Of a stretch of DNA of 6,696 nt, positions 1 to 5,684 are shown piece after piece. The stretch comes from Actinomycetota bacterium (GTDB taxonomy: Bacteria > Actinomycetota > Thermoleophilia > Gaiellales > Gaiellaceae). Position 1 is the stretch's first letter, and each line of letters starts with the position of its first letter. The notes beneath the pieces are model-generated. The model did no database searches. It was not told where the DNA came from and saw only the letters and a list, made by a program, of their open reading frames with translations. The DNA is taken from positions 1 through 6,696 of the forward strand of contig JACDER010000081.1 of NCBI GenBank assembly GCA_013816275.1, in the 5' to 3' direction. The position numbers were made by a program, and so were the translations under genes.

Positions 1-33
1 CGGAGGCGGCGGAGGCGGAGGCGGAGGAGGCGG
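1..33 (-). repeat. Polyproline-coding low-complexity tract
   Basis: Eleven consecutive CCN codons (CCG/CCT mixed) encode an uninterrupted proline run at the end of the visible subtilase. On the plus strand it reads as repeated GGAGGC/GGCGGA units. Such runs typically act as rigid spacers between a secreted catalytic domain and a C-terminal binding or Ig-like domain, and they usually need EF-P for efficient translation. The full length is unknown because the window ends inside it. Confidence 0.85.
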
Positions 34-1332
34 ATTGATCACCGCGTTGATCGCGGCCATGACGTCGATTCTGGGGGTGATGCGACCGTTCCGTGAGTCG
101 GTGATCAGCGTCCCGGTCGACTTCAGCGTCGACTCGACCTCAGCTGGGGTTATCGAGGCCCTCGCCTGAAGGAGGTCGGCGGCGGCGGCCGCGGCCATCG
201 GCGAGGCCTGCGAGGTTCCCTTGTAGGTGGACGTCGACGAACCCAGTCCGGTCGAGGTGGTCGCCGCGCCGGGCGCGAGCAGGTCGAGCGCGGTGCTCGA
301 GTTCGAGAAGCAGGTCACCTTGTCGGCCGCCGAAGGGTCGGTGCAGAAGAACTGGTCCGAGCCGTAGGCGCTGTCGTACACCGCGCCCACCGCGACGACT
401 TCGCTGAGACAGGCCGGCAACACCATCGTCGACAGGGCCTGCTGGTTCCCACTCGACGAAAAGATCGTGACCCCCTGGAGACGGAGCGAATGCACGACGG
501 AGGCGAAGTTCATCGCGAACGAACCGACGTTGTCGCACGTCCCCGCATAGAGCGCGTTCGTGCCCAGGCTCATGTTGATCACCTTGACCCCGTACTCCGG
601 GTGGTCGAGGACCCACTGGAGTCCGTTGAGGACCTGCGTCGTAGTGCTGAACGAGCCGTCGGCGGCGAGCACCCTGACAATGACGACCTTCGCCGCCGGA
701 GCGACGCCGATCGGCGCGATCGTGCCGTTTCCGGTCACGATTCCGGCCACGTTTGTTCCGTGCCCGTTGTCGTCGCGGCCGCTGCCCGACCCGCTCTGCT
801 CGCTCAGGCCGTTCGGGCAGCTCCCCGGCGACGCCACGAAGCAGTGCTGCGCGAGCAGCGAGTCCGCGAGGTCGGGGTGGTTGAGCTGCATCCCGGAGTC
901 GAGAATCGCGACCGTGACCCCGTTCCCGGTGTAACCGGCGGCGCGCGCTTGGTCGGCATGGATCAGAGGATCCGCCTGCAAGTCGGCCGCATGCCCGCCG
1001 ATGTCGAGGTCGATCCGGCGCACCTCGGGATCCGCCGCCAGCCGCCTTAGTCCCTTCACCGTCACCCGCCCTGCCACACCGAGCACCGCATCCCAGTGCG
1101 TTGTCGGCCGGAACCCTGTCCCGGCCCGGGCGAGCACGCGGGAGCGTACGGCGCGGACGGTCGAGCGGGTGCTCGCGAGCGTGCGGGGCGCGGCGGCGCG
1201 GAAGGCAACGACGACCTGTGCGGAGCCGTGCTGTGCGACCGCGCGCTCCACTCCCGGCCCGACGATCCCCGGATGAGGCTGGTGGGCTGAAAACAGCAGC
1301 GACAACGCGGTCACCGCCTTGACTGCAATCAC
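1..1332 (-). CDS. Secreted subtilisin-like serine protease (peptidase family S8), C-terminus beyond the window
   Basis: An exported endopeptidase of the subtilase family. The frame is open from a GTG at 1332 to the left edge (444 codons). All parts of the catalytic machinery are present: AILDSG with Asp145, HGTNVAGIV with His191, the oxyanion Asn296 in SSSGN, and GTSQASPMA with Ser374. Residues 1-16 (short Lys-containing start, then AVTALSLLFSA) look like a signal peptide. Residues about 28-120 resemble an I9-type inhibitory propeptide (AQVVVAFR..., ADPEVRRIDLD). The catalytic domain covers about 124-430 and is followed by 11 consecutive prolines at the window edge, probably a linker to a further C-terminal domain. 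The GTG is the first usable start after the in-frame TGA that ends the upstream gene; AAAGGAAC lies about 12 nt before it. It follows the metalloprotease gene by 21 nt, so co-expression is likely. The family call is firm; the substrate is unknown. Confidence 0.95.
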   Translation of the reverse strand, partial: MIAVKAVTALSLLFSAHQPHPGIVGPGVERAVAQHGSAQVVVAFRAAAPRTLASTRSTVRAVRSRVLARAGTGFRPTTHWDAVLGVAGRVTVKGLRRLAADPEVRRIDLDIGGHAADLQADPLIHADQARAAGYTGNGVTVAILDSGMQLNHPDLADSLLAQHCFVASPGSCPNGLSEQSGSGSGRDDNGHGTNVAGIVTGNGTIAPIGVAPAAKVVIVRVLAADGSFSTTTQVLNGLQWVLDHPEYGVKVINMSLGTNALYAGTCDNVGSFAMNFASVVHSLRLQGVTIFSSSGNQQALSTMVLPACLSEVVAVGAVYDSAYGSDQFFCTDPSAADKVTCFSNSSTALDLLAPGAATTSTGLGSSTSTYKGTSQASPMAAAAAADLLQARASITPAEVESTLKSTGTLITDSRNGRITPRIDVMAAINAVINPPPPPPPPPPP

Positions 1333-1353
1333 GTCAGACCCCGTTCCTTTCCG
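1333..1353 (-). promoter_or_regulatory. Short intergenic spacer with ribosome binding site for the S8 protease
   Basis: Only 21 nt separate the metalloprotease stop from the GTG start of the subtilase. The spacer contains AAAGGAAC (1350-1343), a reasonable but slightly distant Shine-Dalgarno match. There is no room for a promoter plus leader, so the subtilase is most simply read from the transcript of the gene before it, with possible re-initiation after the TGA. Confidence 0.55.
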
Positions 1354-2592
1354 TCAGGTCACCCTGAGCGTCGCGCAGATCGTCGCGCTGTCATTTCCGG
1401 AGGCATCCTGCGCCGCGACACAGAAGTCGAGCACCTGCGCCTTGGCGGGGACCTTCCAGGTCACGAAATAGCTGCCGTTGCCGATCTCCTCGGGGCCCCA
1501 CTTCTTCAGCTGCGTCTTGCCACGGAAAACAGCGCCCTGAATGTTCGACTTCCCGCTGTCGTCGGAGACGTCGAAGCGCAGCTTGGCGACCTTGCCTCTC
1601 TTTACCGTCGCCGCCTGCGCGCGGACGGCGGGCGCCGTCGTGTCGCTATTCGGCGAGCCCGCAGCCGAAAGGAACTGGTTGCTCGCGGTGTTCCAGTGCG
1701 TCTTCAGGTAGCTCCCGGCACCCGGGTTGGTGTTGAAGTAGTCGTCGTGGTTGCAATCGAGGAGCTGCTGGTGCGTAGTCGGGCAGACGTCGCGCATCTC
1801 CGTGCCGGGGCCGTCCTCGTAGCACATGACGTCGTACGCGTCATCGCAGTGGCCGTACTGCGTCGCGTTGGGCGCGCCGGCCGTGACCGCACCAAGCGTG
1901 TGCGTCAGCTCGTGGGCCTCCGTCGAGCCTCTGGCGAGGTTCGTGTATTCGCCCCAGCAGCCCTCGTCAATCCGCGCAATCATTCCGGGGACGTTCGAGG
2001 GCCCGTTGTTGGCGTTCTTCGCGGCGGGGGTCTCGTCGTCGTAGGTCTCCCCGATCCCGCAAATCTCGTTCGCGTCCATCCAGACCAGGTACTTGCGGTC
2101 GTACCGCGTGAATCCAAGTCTGACCAGATCCTCGAAGGTGTGATCCGGACTATCCGAGCGGGCTGTGACATCGAGCACGGTAAGGTCGCACCCGGAGGTG
2201 ACGAAGCGGACGTGGCGGACGCCGCCAGTCTCGGCTGCGCTCCGCGAGTAGGTCTCGTCCACCTGGCTCGCCCAGGTCTTGATCATGGGCGCGATCTGCG
2301 CATAGCGGTCGGCTGAGCCCGGAGAATGGGCATAGATCACCTGAACGCGCGCGCCCGACGTTCCGTCGCCGATGCACGGGACCATTGAGAGCGTCGGGGA
2401 CGCGGCGAAGAGCGCCCGTGTAGGGATGGAGGCGGCGAGCTGGGACAGCGAGCGCCGCTGCCTTACGTCGACGCCCGCCGGACCGGGATCAGGGCCGTGG
2501 CTGCAGCGCGCCGGCCCCGGCATGTCGACCTGGTACAGCAGCCCGCAGGGCCCGCCGGCGACATGCTCGAGCCCCTTGAAGACGAGGCCCAT
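1354..2592 (-). CDS. Secreted HExxH zinc metalloprotease-like protein with C-terminal Ig-like domain (start uncertain, true N-terminus probably upstream)
   Basis: Counted from the first in-frame ATG the protein is 412 aa. It carries HELTHTLGAV (His227, Glu228, His231), the zinc-binding and catalytic motif of gluzincin/metzincin-like proteases. This is followed by GHCDDAYDVMCY, where His248 is a candidate third zinc ligand and Met256 a candidate Met-turn. The strict metzincin HExxHxxGxxH is not met: position 237 is Thr. Many cysteines (73, 135, 178, 212, 249, 257, 270, 280) fit an exported, disulfide-bonded protein. Residues about 318-412 look like a beta-sandwich Ig-like domain (TTAPAVRAQ..., AAQDASGNDS). 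ATG 2592 has no Shine-Dalgarno sequence and would leave the protein without a signal peptide, yet the same frame upstream encodes one; see the 2593-2725 entry. It lies 21 nt before the S8 protease gene and in the same reading frame. The peptidase call rests on motifs; substrate and exact family are not identifiable by eye. Confidence 0.8.
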   Translation of the reverse strand: MGLVFKGLEHVAGGPCGLLYQVDMPGPARCSHGPDPGPAGVDVRQRRSLSQLAASIPTRALFAASPTLSMVPCIGDGTSGARVQVIYAHSPGSADRYAQIAPMIKTWASQVDETYSRSAAETGGVRHVRFVTSGCDLTVLDVTARSDSPDHTFEDLVRLGFTRYDRKYLVWMDANEICGIGETYDDETPAAKNANNGPSNVPGMIARIDEGCWGEYTNLARGSTEAHELTHTLGAVTAGAPNATQYGHCDDAYDVMCYEDGPGTEMRDVCPTTHQQLLDCNHDDYFNTNPGAGSYLKTHWNTASNQFLSAAGSPNSDTTAPAVRAQAATVKRGKVAKLRFDVSDDSGKSNIQGAVFRGKTQLKKWGPEEIGNGSYFVTWKVPAKAQVLDFCVAAQDASGNDSATICATLRVT

Positions 2593-2725
2593 CGAGGCGA
2601 GTGAGTGCGACTGGGAGCCACCGGCGCGCCCGGGGGAGCCCTGAGCGGCGCCGGCGAGGACGGCGACAGAGGTCAGAACCAGGCAAAGTCCAACGAGGGC
2701 GCGCAGACCCCGTAGTTTTGTTCAA
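2593..2725 (-). other. Signal-peptide-coding 5' extension of the metalloprotease, with apparent frameshift at the start
   Basis: Upstream of ATG 2592 the frame stays open to a TGA at 2724-2722 and reads TKLRGLRALVGLCLVLTSVA then VLAGAAQGS: a basic n-region, a long hydrophobic core and an AxA-type cleavage site, which is a classic Sec signal peptide. No ATG, GTG or TTG exists in this frame between the TGA and 2592; only CTG (2706) is available. A TTG at 2725 in the neighbouring frame opens MNKTTGS. If the AAAA run (plus-strand tttt, 2716-2719) had one base fewer, that start would read MNKLRGLRALVGLC and continue into the signal peptide. So the gene probably begins at or near 2725, with a one-base indel that is either a sequence error or a genuine mutation. 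No good Shine-Dalgarno precedes the TTG, so the exact start remains open. Confidence 0.65.
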
Positions 2726-2742
2726 GAAGGTGAAACGGTCAA
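2714..2742 (-). promoter_or_regulatory. Possible weak promoter before the secreted protease pair
   Basis: In the AT-richer junction after the M24 gene, TTGACC (2742-2737) is a good -35 match. After a 17-nt spacer comes AAAACT (2719-2714), which matches only half of the TATAAT consensus. If used, transcription would begin near 2707, inside the signal-peptide coding region, which fits poorly with a start at 2725. Listed as a candidate only; read-through from the metabolic operon is equally possible. Confidence 0.2.
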
Positions 2743-2760
2743 GTAAGTTTTAAGTAAGTT
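2739..2760. repeat. 11-bp tandem duplication across the M24 stop codon
   Basis: On the minus strand AACTTACTTAA is followed directly by AACTTACTTGA, nine identical bases plus a stop-like ending in each copy. The first copy provides the ...GluLeuThr-TAA end of the M24 gene. A single copy would have ended the protein as GluLeuThr-TGA, so the duplication leaves the protein unchanged and only lengthens the gap to the next gene. Probably a slippage product. Confidence 0.7.
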
Positions 2761-3868
2761 CCGAGCCGTCGAAGATCTTGAGCGGCAATCCCGACAGCTG
2801 CTCGCCCGCCTCGTTTCCGATCCGCCACGTCTCCTGCATGTACAGGCACGACCCGTCGCCCGCGATCACATGGGGATGCATCGAGAAGACCATGTTCTCG
2901 CGCAGGACGGTCTCGTTCCCCTCTCCCACCCGGGGATGCTCGATCATCGTCATCCCGATCGAATGCCCGGTCACGTGGCCGAGCGCGTAGCCGCGGTCGC
3001 GAAACGGCTTCGAGACCGCCATGTGCACGTCGTGCGCGGTCGAGCCCTCCTTCATCACTGCGCGCGCGATCTCGCCGTACTCGACGTAGGCCTCCATCAT
3101 CTCCGCCGTCACGGGACTCGGCTCCCCGGCCATGATCGGCCGCGAGACCTCGGCCCAGTGCCCGGCCGGCCCCCCGATCTCGAGCGAGTAGAGGAGCAGG
3201 TCGTCGGGGCTCACGCGCCGTGTTTCGCTCGGGATCACGAACTCGGGCCGGGCGCCCCCCGGCGGTCCGCTGGCCAGCACCATGTTCATCGCATGGCGAC
3301 CGGTGCCGAGCTCGACGAACCGGGCCGCCGCCGGCGCCATGATCTGCGCCTCGGTCTTCCCCGGCTCGTAGGCCCGGAGCACCTCCCAGAAGCCTTCCTC
3401 GTTGATGCGCACGGCCTCGCGCACCGACTCCATCTCGGCCTCGCTCTTGACCGCCCGGGCGCGGTCGAAGGGCTCGTCGAAGGACACGATCTCGAATGCG
3501 CCCTCCGCGAGCGCCCGGTAGTCGCGCACGTTCATGACGTAGTCGAGCCCGTAGACGCCGACGCGCGACGCCCCGCCGACCCGGTCGCGCAGCCAGGCGC
3601 CGGGGGTGTCGACGAACACTCTCTCGTCGACCCACGCCGCGTCGTGGAAGCCGACGTAGCGGGCCTCGCTCGGGAAGACGATCGCCGGGTCTCCCTCGAG
3701 CGGGACGAGGACATACGCGTAGCGGTGGACGATCTGGAAGCCGGACATGTAGGCCACGGCGCCGTCGAAGCCCGTGTACTCGCTGCCGGAGACGACGAGG
3801 GCGTCGACACCCTCCCGCGCCATCTCGTCGCGCACGCGGGCGTAGCGCCCTTCGATATCGCCTCTCAC
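2750..3868 (-). CDS. M24-family (creatinase/aminopeptidase P fold) hydrolase with non-canonical metal site
   Basis: A 372-aa cytoplasmic protein of the usual length for the family. Residues about 1-135 form the creatinase N-terminal-like domain (RYARVRDEMAREGVDALVVS); about 140-372 form the pita-bread catalytic domain. Landmarks are VKSEAEMESVREAVRIN (140-156), SLEIGGPAGHWAEVSR (228-243), TGHSIGM with His302, FSMHPH (328-333) and MQETWRI with Glu346. Canonical M24 peptidases use Asp, Asp, His, Glu, Glu; here the corresponding places read Glu230 (one residue out of register), Glu240, His302, His331, Glu346. It may therefore be an amidohydrolase-like relative, as creatinase is, rather than a peptidase. 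The start is GTG 3868, overlapping the upstream TGA as GTGA; GGAGG (3883-3879) lies 10 nt ahead. GTG 3874, two codons earlier, is an alternative. It is last in the coupled metabolic block, so a small-molecule amide substrate is plausible but inferred. Confidence 0.88.
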   Translation of the reverse strand: MRGDIEGRYARVRDEMAREGVDALVVSGSEYTGFDGAVAYMSGFQIVHRYAYVLVPLEGDPAIVFPSEARYVGFHDAAWVDERVFVDTPGAWLRDRVGGASRVGVYGLDYVMNVRDYRALAEGAFEIVSFDEPFDRARAVKSEAEMESVREAVRINEEGFWEVLRAYEPGKTEAQIMAPAAARFVELGTGRHAMNMVLASGPPGGARPEFVIPSETRRVSPDDLLLYSLEIGGPAGHWAEVSRPIMAGEPSPVTAEMMEAYVEYGEIARAVMKEGSTAHDVHMAVSKPFRDRGYALGHVTGHSIGMTMIEHPRVGEGNETVLRENMVFSMHPHVIAGDGSCLYMQETWRIGNEAGEQLSGLPLKIFDGSELT

Positions 3869-4776
3869 GTCCACGAGTCCTCCAATGCTTTCACGAGCGC
3901 CCAGATCGCGCGGTTCAGCGGTGTGGGCACACCCGACTCTTCCCCGTGCCGGACGATCGCGCCGTTCAGGAAGTCGATCTCCGTCTGCCGGTGCGCGAGC
4001 ACGTCCTGGGTCATGCTCGCCTTGTGGTCGTGGGCGACGCGCGCGGCGTGGTCGACCATCTCCTCGGGGTCGTGGTCGAGCGCGATGCCGAGTGCGGCCG
4101 CGACCGCCTTGCACTCGTCGGTGAGCCCGCTGATCAGGCGCCGCGTCGGCTCGAAGTCGCAGATCTCGCCATGCGCCAGGCCGGTCAAGGCGCCCACCGG
4201 ATTCGTCGCGGCGTTGAAGATCGCCTTCGTCCACTGCGCACCGCGCGCGTCCTCGAGCGCGGCGGTGTTCATCCCGGAGCGAGTCAGCGCCTCCGCGAGC
4301 TCCTCGACTTCGTCCATGCGCGCGGGGCTCGGCTCGAAGGGGCCGATCCACGTGTCGCCCGCCGTATCCCACCCGACGTGGCCCGGAGCGATCACATGGC
4401 CGGCGGGGAAGGTCGTGCCGCGCATGACCCGGCCCACGTGCTCAGCGACCAGCTCCTCGTTGCCGATTCCGTTCTGAACCGAGCAAACCGCCCCGTCCTC
4501 GAAGGCGTGCGCCGTCGCGGCCATCGCCGTGCCGGTGTGCATGCTCTTGACGGCGACGATGCCGAAGTCGCAGGACGGAAGCTTGGCCGCGTCTGTCGTC
4601 GCGCGCAACCTTCCGACCAGGTCCCCGACGCCCGAGAGCTTCAGGCCGTGCTCGTTGATCGCCTGGACGTGCTCGGTGTGGAGGTCGTAGGCCCAGACCT
4701 CGACGTCGTCGAGCTGGGCGAGATGCGCCGCGAACAGGCTGCCGACCGCGCCACAGCCGATCACTCCGACGCGCAT
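3865..4776 (-). CDS. Ketopantoate reductase family (ApbA/PanE-like) dehydrogenase, copy 2
   Basis: A 303-aa two-domain NAD(P)-dependent oxidoreductase acting on 2-oxo/2-hydroxy acids. The N-terminal Rossmann fold starts MRVGVIGCGAVGSLFAAHLA with GxGxxG at 7-12; QNG is at 101-103. The C-terminal domain carries the conserved WTKAIFNAATNP (catalytic-type Lys184, Asn188, Asn192), Ser254 in SMTQD and Glu266 in QTEIDFLNG, matching the Lys176, Asn and Glu256 positions of E. coli PanE. The residue after the second beta strand is Asp31 (WAYDLHTEH), where PanE has the NADPH 2'-phosphate-binding Arg31, suggesting NAD(H) preference. ATG 4776 has an excellent AAAGGAG (4788-4782) at 5 nt spacing. It overlaps the previous gene by 16 nt and the next by 4. 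True PanE activity is possible but unlikely given two adjacent copies and the neighbours; the substrate is unknown. Confidence 0.9.
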   Translation of the reverse strand: MRVGVIGCGAVGSLFAAHLAQLDDVEVWAYDLHTEHVQAINEHGLKLSGVGDLVGRLRATTDAAKLPSCDFGIVAVKSMHTGTAMAATAHAFEDGAVCSVQNGIGNEELVAEHVGRVMRGTTFPAGHVIAPGHVGWDTAGDTWIGPFEPSPARMDEVEELAEALTRSGMNTAALEDARGAQWTKAIFNAATNPVGALTGLAHGEICDFEPTRRLISGLTDECKAVAAALGIALDHDPEEMVDHAARVAHDHKASMTQDVLAHRQTEIDFLNGAIVRHGEESGVPTPLNRAIWALVKALEDSWT

Positions 4777-5684
4777 GCCAACTCCTTTGCCCTTACCAGC
4801 GCGTAGAGCGCCTCGTGCAGCGGGACGGCGACGTCGTTACGCGCGGCCTCGCGGACCAGCGCTCCGGTGATCAGGTCGATCTCCGTCGGCCGGCCGGCCT
4901 CGATGTCCTCCAGCATCGAGGGGACATGGGCGCTGCCGCGCTGCGTAGCGTGGACGTTCATCGCCCAGGGATCATCATGCAGCTCGACGCCGGTCGCGGA
5001 GGCGACCCGCTTGCCTTCCTCGACCAGCTCGTGCACGAGATGCCCGAGAGCCGCCGGTCCGTTGCGGTCCGCGAAGTGGGGATCGTGCGGGAGGTGGGTC
5101 AGGGCCGAAACCGAGTTGACGGTCGCGTTGAAGATCAGCTTCGACCACTGCGCCGGGCGGAGGTCCTCGAACGGGCGGGCCTTCAGGCCCGAGCGGACGA
5201 TCAGCTCCGCGGTGCGCTCGACGGTCTTGTAGGGCGTCTCGGCGTAGGGCCCGAGCCAGGTCTCGGTATCGAGGATGTACTCCACCTCGGAATCGCCACG
5301 GCGGTTGCCGCTCATGAACGTGACCGCCGAGATCAGCGGCCAGTCCCCGTAGCGGAGGACGACTTCCTCGGCGCCGAGGCCGTTCTGCACGGTCATGACG
5401 GTGGCGCCGGGAAGGTGACCTTCGAGCGCAGAGGCCGCCTGGTCGAGGTGGGTCGCCTTCGTGGCGACGATGCAGAGATCCGCATCGTCGAGCTCGGCGG
5501 GATTGGTCGTCGCGGCGAGCGTCGCAGTGAAGTCGTGCCGCCCGGAGACGCGCAGGCCCTGCTCCCGCAGCGCGCGGGCATGCTCCTCGCGGCGGGTCAG
5601 GACGGTCACGTCGGCGACCTGGGCGAGATGCGCCGCATACAGGCTGCCGATCGCACCCGCGCCGACGACGCAAACGCGGTTCAT
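4761..5684 (-). CDS. Ketopantoate reductase family (ApbA/PanE-like) dehydrogenase, copy 1
   Basis: A 307-aa relative of the following gene with the same domain order. The Rossmann start is MNRVCVVGAGAIGSLYAAHL (GxGxxG 8-13), then VQNGLG (99-104), WSKLIFNATVNSVSAL with Lys182, Asn186 and Asn190, Ser256 in SMLED, and Glu268 in RPTEIDLITG. All residues expected of an active 2-oxoacid reductase are present. Here the end of the second beta strand is VLTRRE with Arg31/Arg32, the usual NADPH-binding arrangement, unlike the Asp in copy 2. ATG 5684 overlaps the upstream stop as ATGA; only a weak purine stretch (GAGCGAGA) precedes it, so translation probably depends on coupling to the LeuA-like gene. 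The tandem pair looks like an old duplication, since motifs are shared but surrounding residues differ widely. It could reduce the 2-oxo product or substrate of the neighbouring condensing enzyme; this is inference. Confidence 0.9.
   Translation of the reverse strand: MNRVCVVGAGAIGSLYAAHLAQVADVTVLTRREEHARALREQGLRVSGRHDFTATLAATTNPAELDDADLCIVATKATHLDQAASALEGHLPGATVMTVQNGLGAEEVVLRYGDWPLISAVTFMSGNRRGDSEVEYILDTETWLGPYAETPYKTVERTAELIVRSGLKARPFEDLRPAQWSKLIFNATVNSVSALTHLPHDPHFADRNGPAALGHLVHELVEEGKRVASATGVELHDDPWAMNVHATQRGSAHVPSMLEDIEAGRPTEIDLITGALVREAARNDVAVPLHEALYALVRAKELACASE
4782..4788 (-). promoter_or_regulatory. Strong ribosome binding site for reductase copy 2
   Basis: AAAGGAG lies 5 nt before ATG 4776, inside the 3' end of the preceding reductase gene. 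It fixes the start and explains how a gene with a 16-nt overlap, rather than a 4-nt coupled overlap, is initiated independently. Confidence 0.8.

Noticed and set aside
140..616. Alternative minus-strand frame and plus-strand frames over the first 1.3 kb
   Set aside because: They lack protein motifs; the subtilase frame carries all catalytic residues in order and is open for 444 codons.
1354..1356. TGA between the proteases as a selenocysteine or programmed read-through codon
   Set aside because: No SECIS-like hairpin was seen, there is a plausible ribosome binding site and GTG downstream, and the following residues look like a signal peptide.
2716..2719. Programmed ribosomal frameshifting at the AAAA run
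   Set aside because: Four A bases at the very start of a gene, with no slippery heptamer or downstream structure, is weak support. An indel or non-canonical start is simpler.
2719..2736. Imperfect hairpin (GTTTCA...TGAAC) after the M24 stop as a terminator
   Set aside because: The stem is only about five pairs with a bulge, is AT-rich, and has no following U-tract.
3869..4372. Extending the M24 gene upstream to an ATG at 4372
   Set aside because: This would overlap the second reductase by about 500 nt with low-complexity Arg-rich sequence. The family N-terminus begins right after the GTGs at 3874/3868, which have a GGAGG ahead.
2870..4477. Very long open frame on the plus strand opposite the M24 and reductase genes
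   Set aside because: Its translation is Arg/His/Val/Asp-rich with no recognisable motif, while the minus-strand frames contain complete enzyme signatures. It is a GC-bias shadow.
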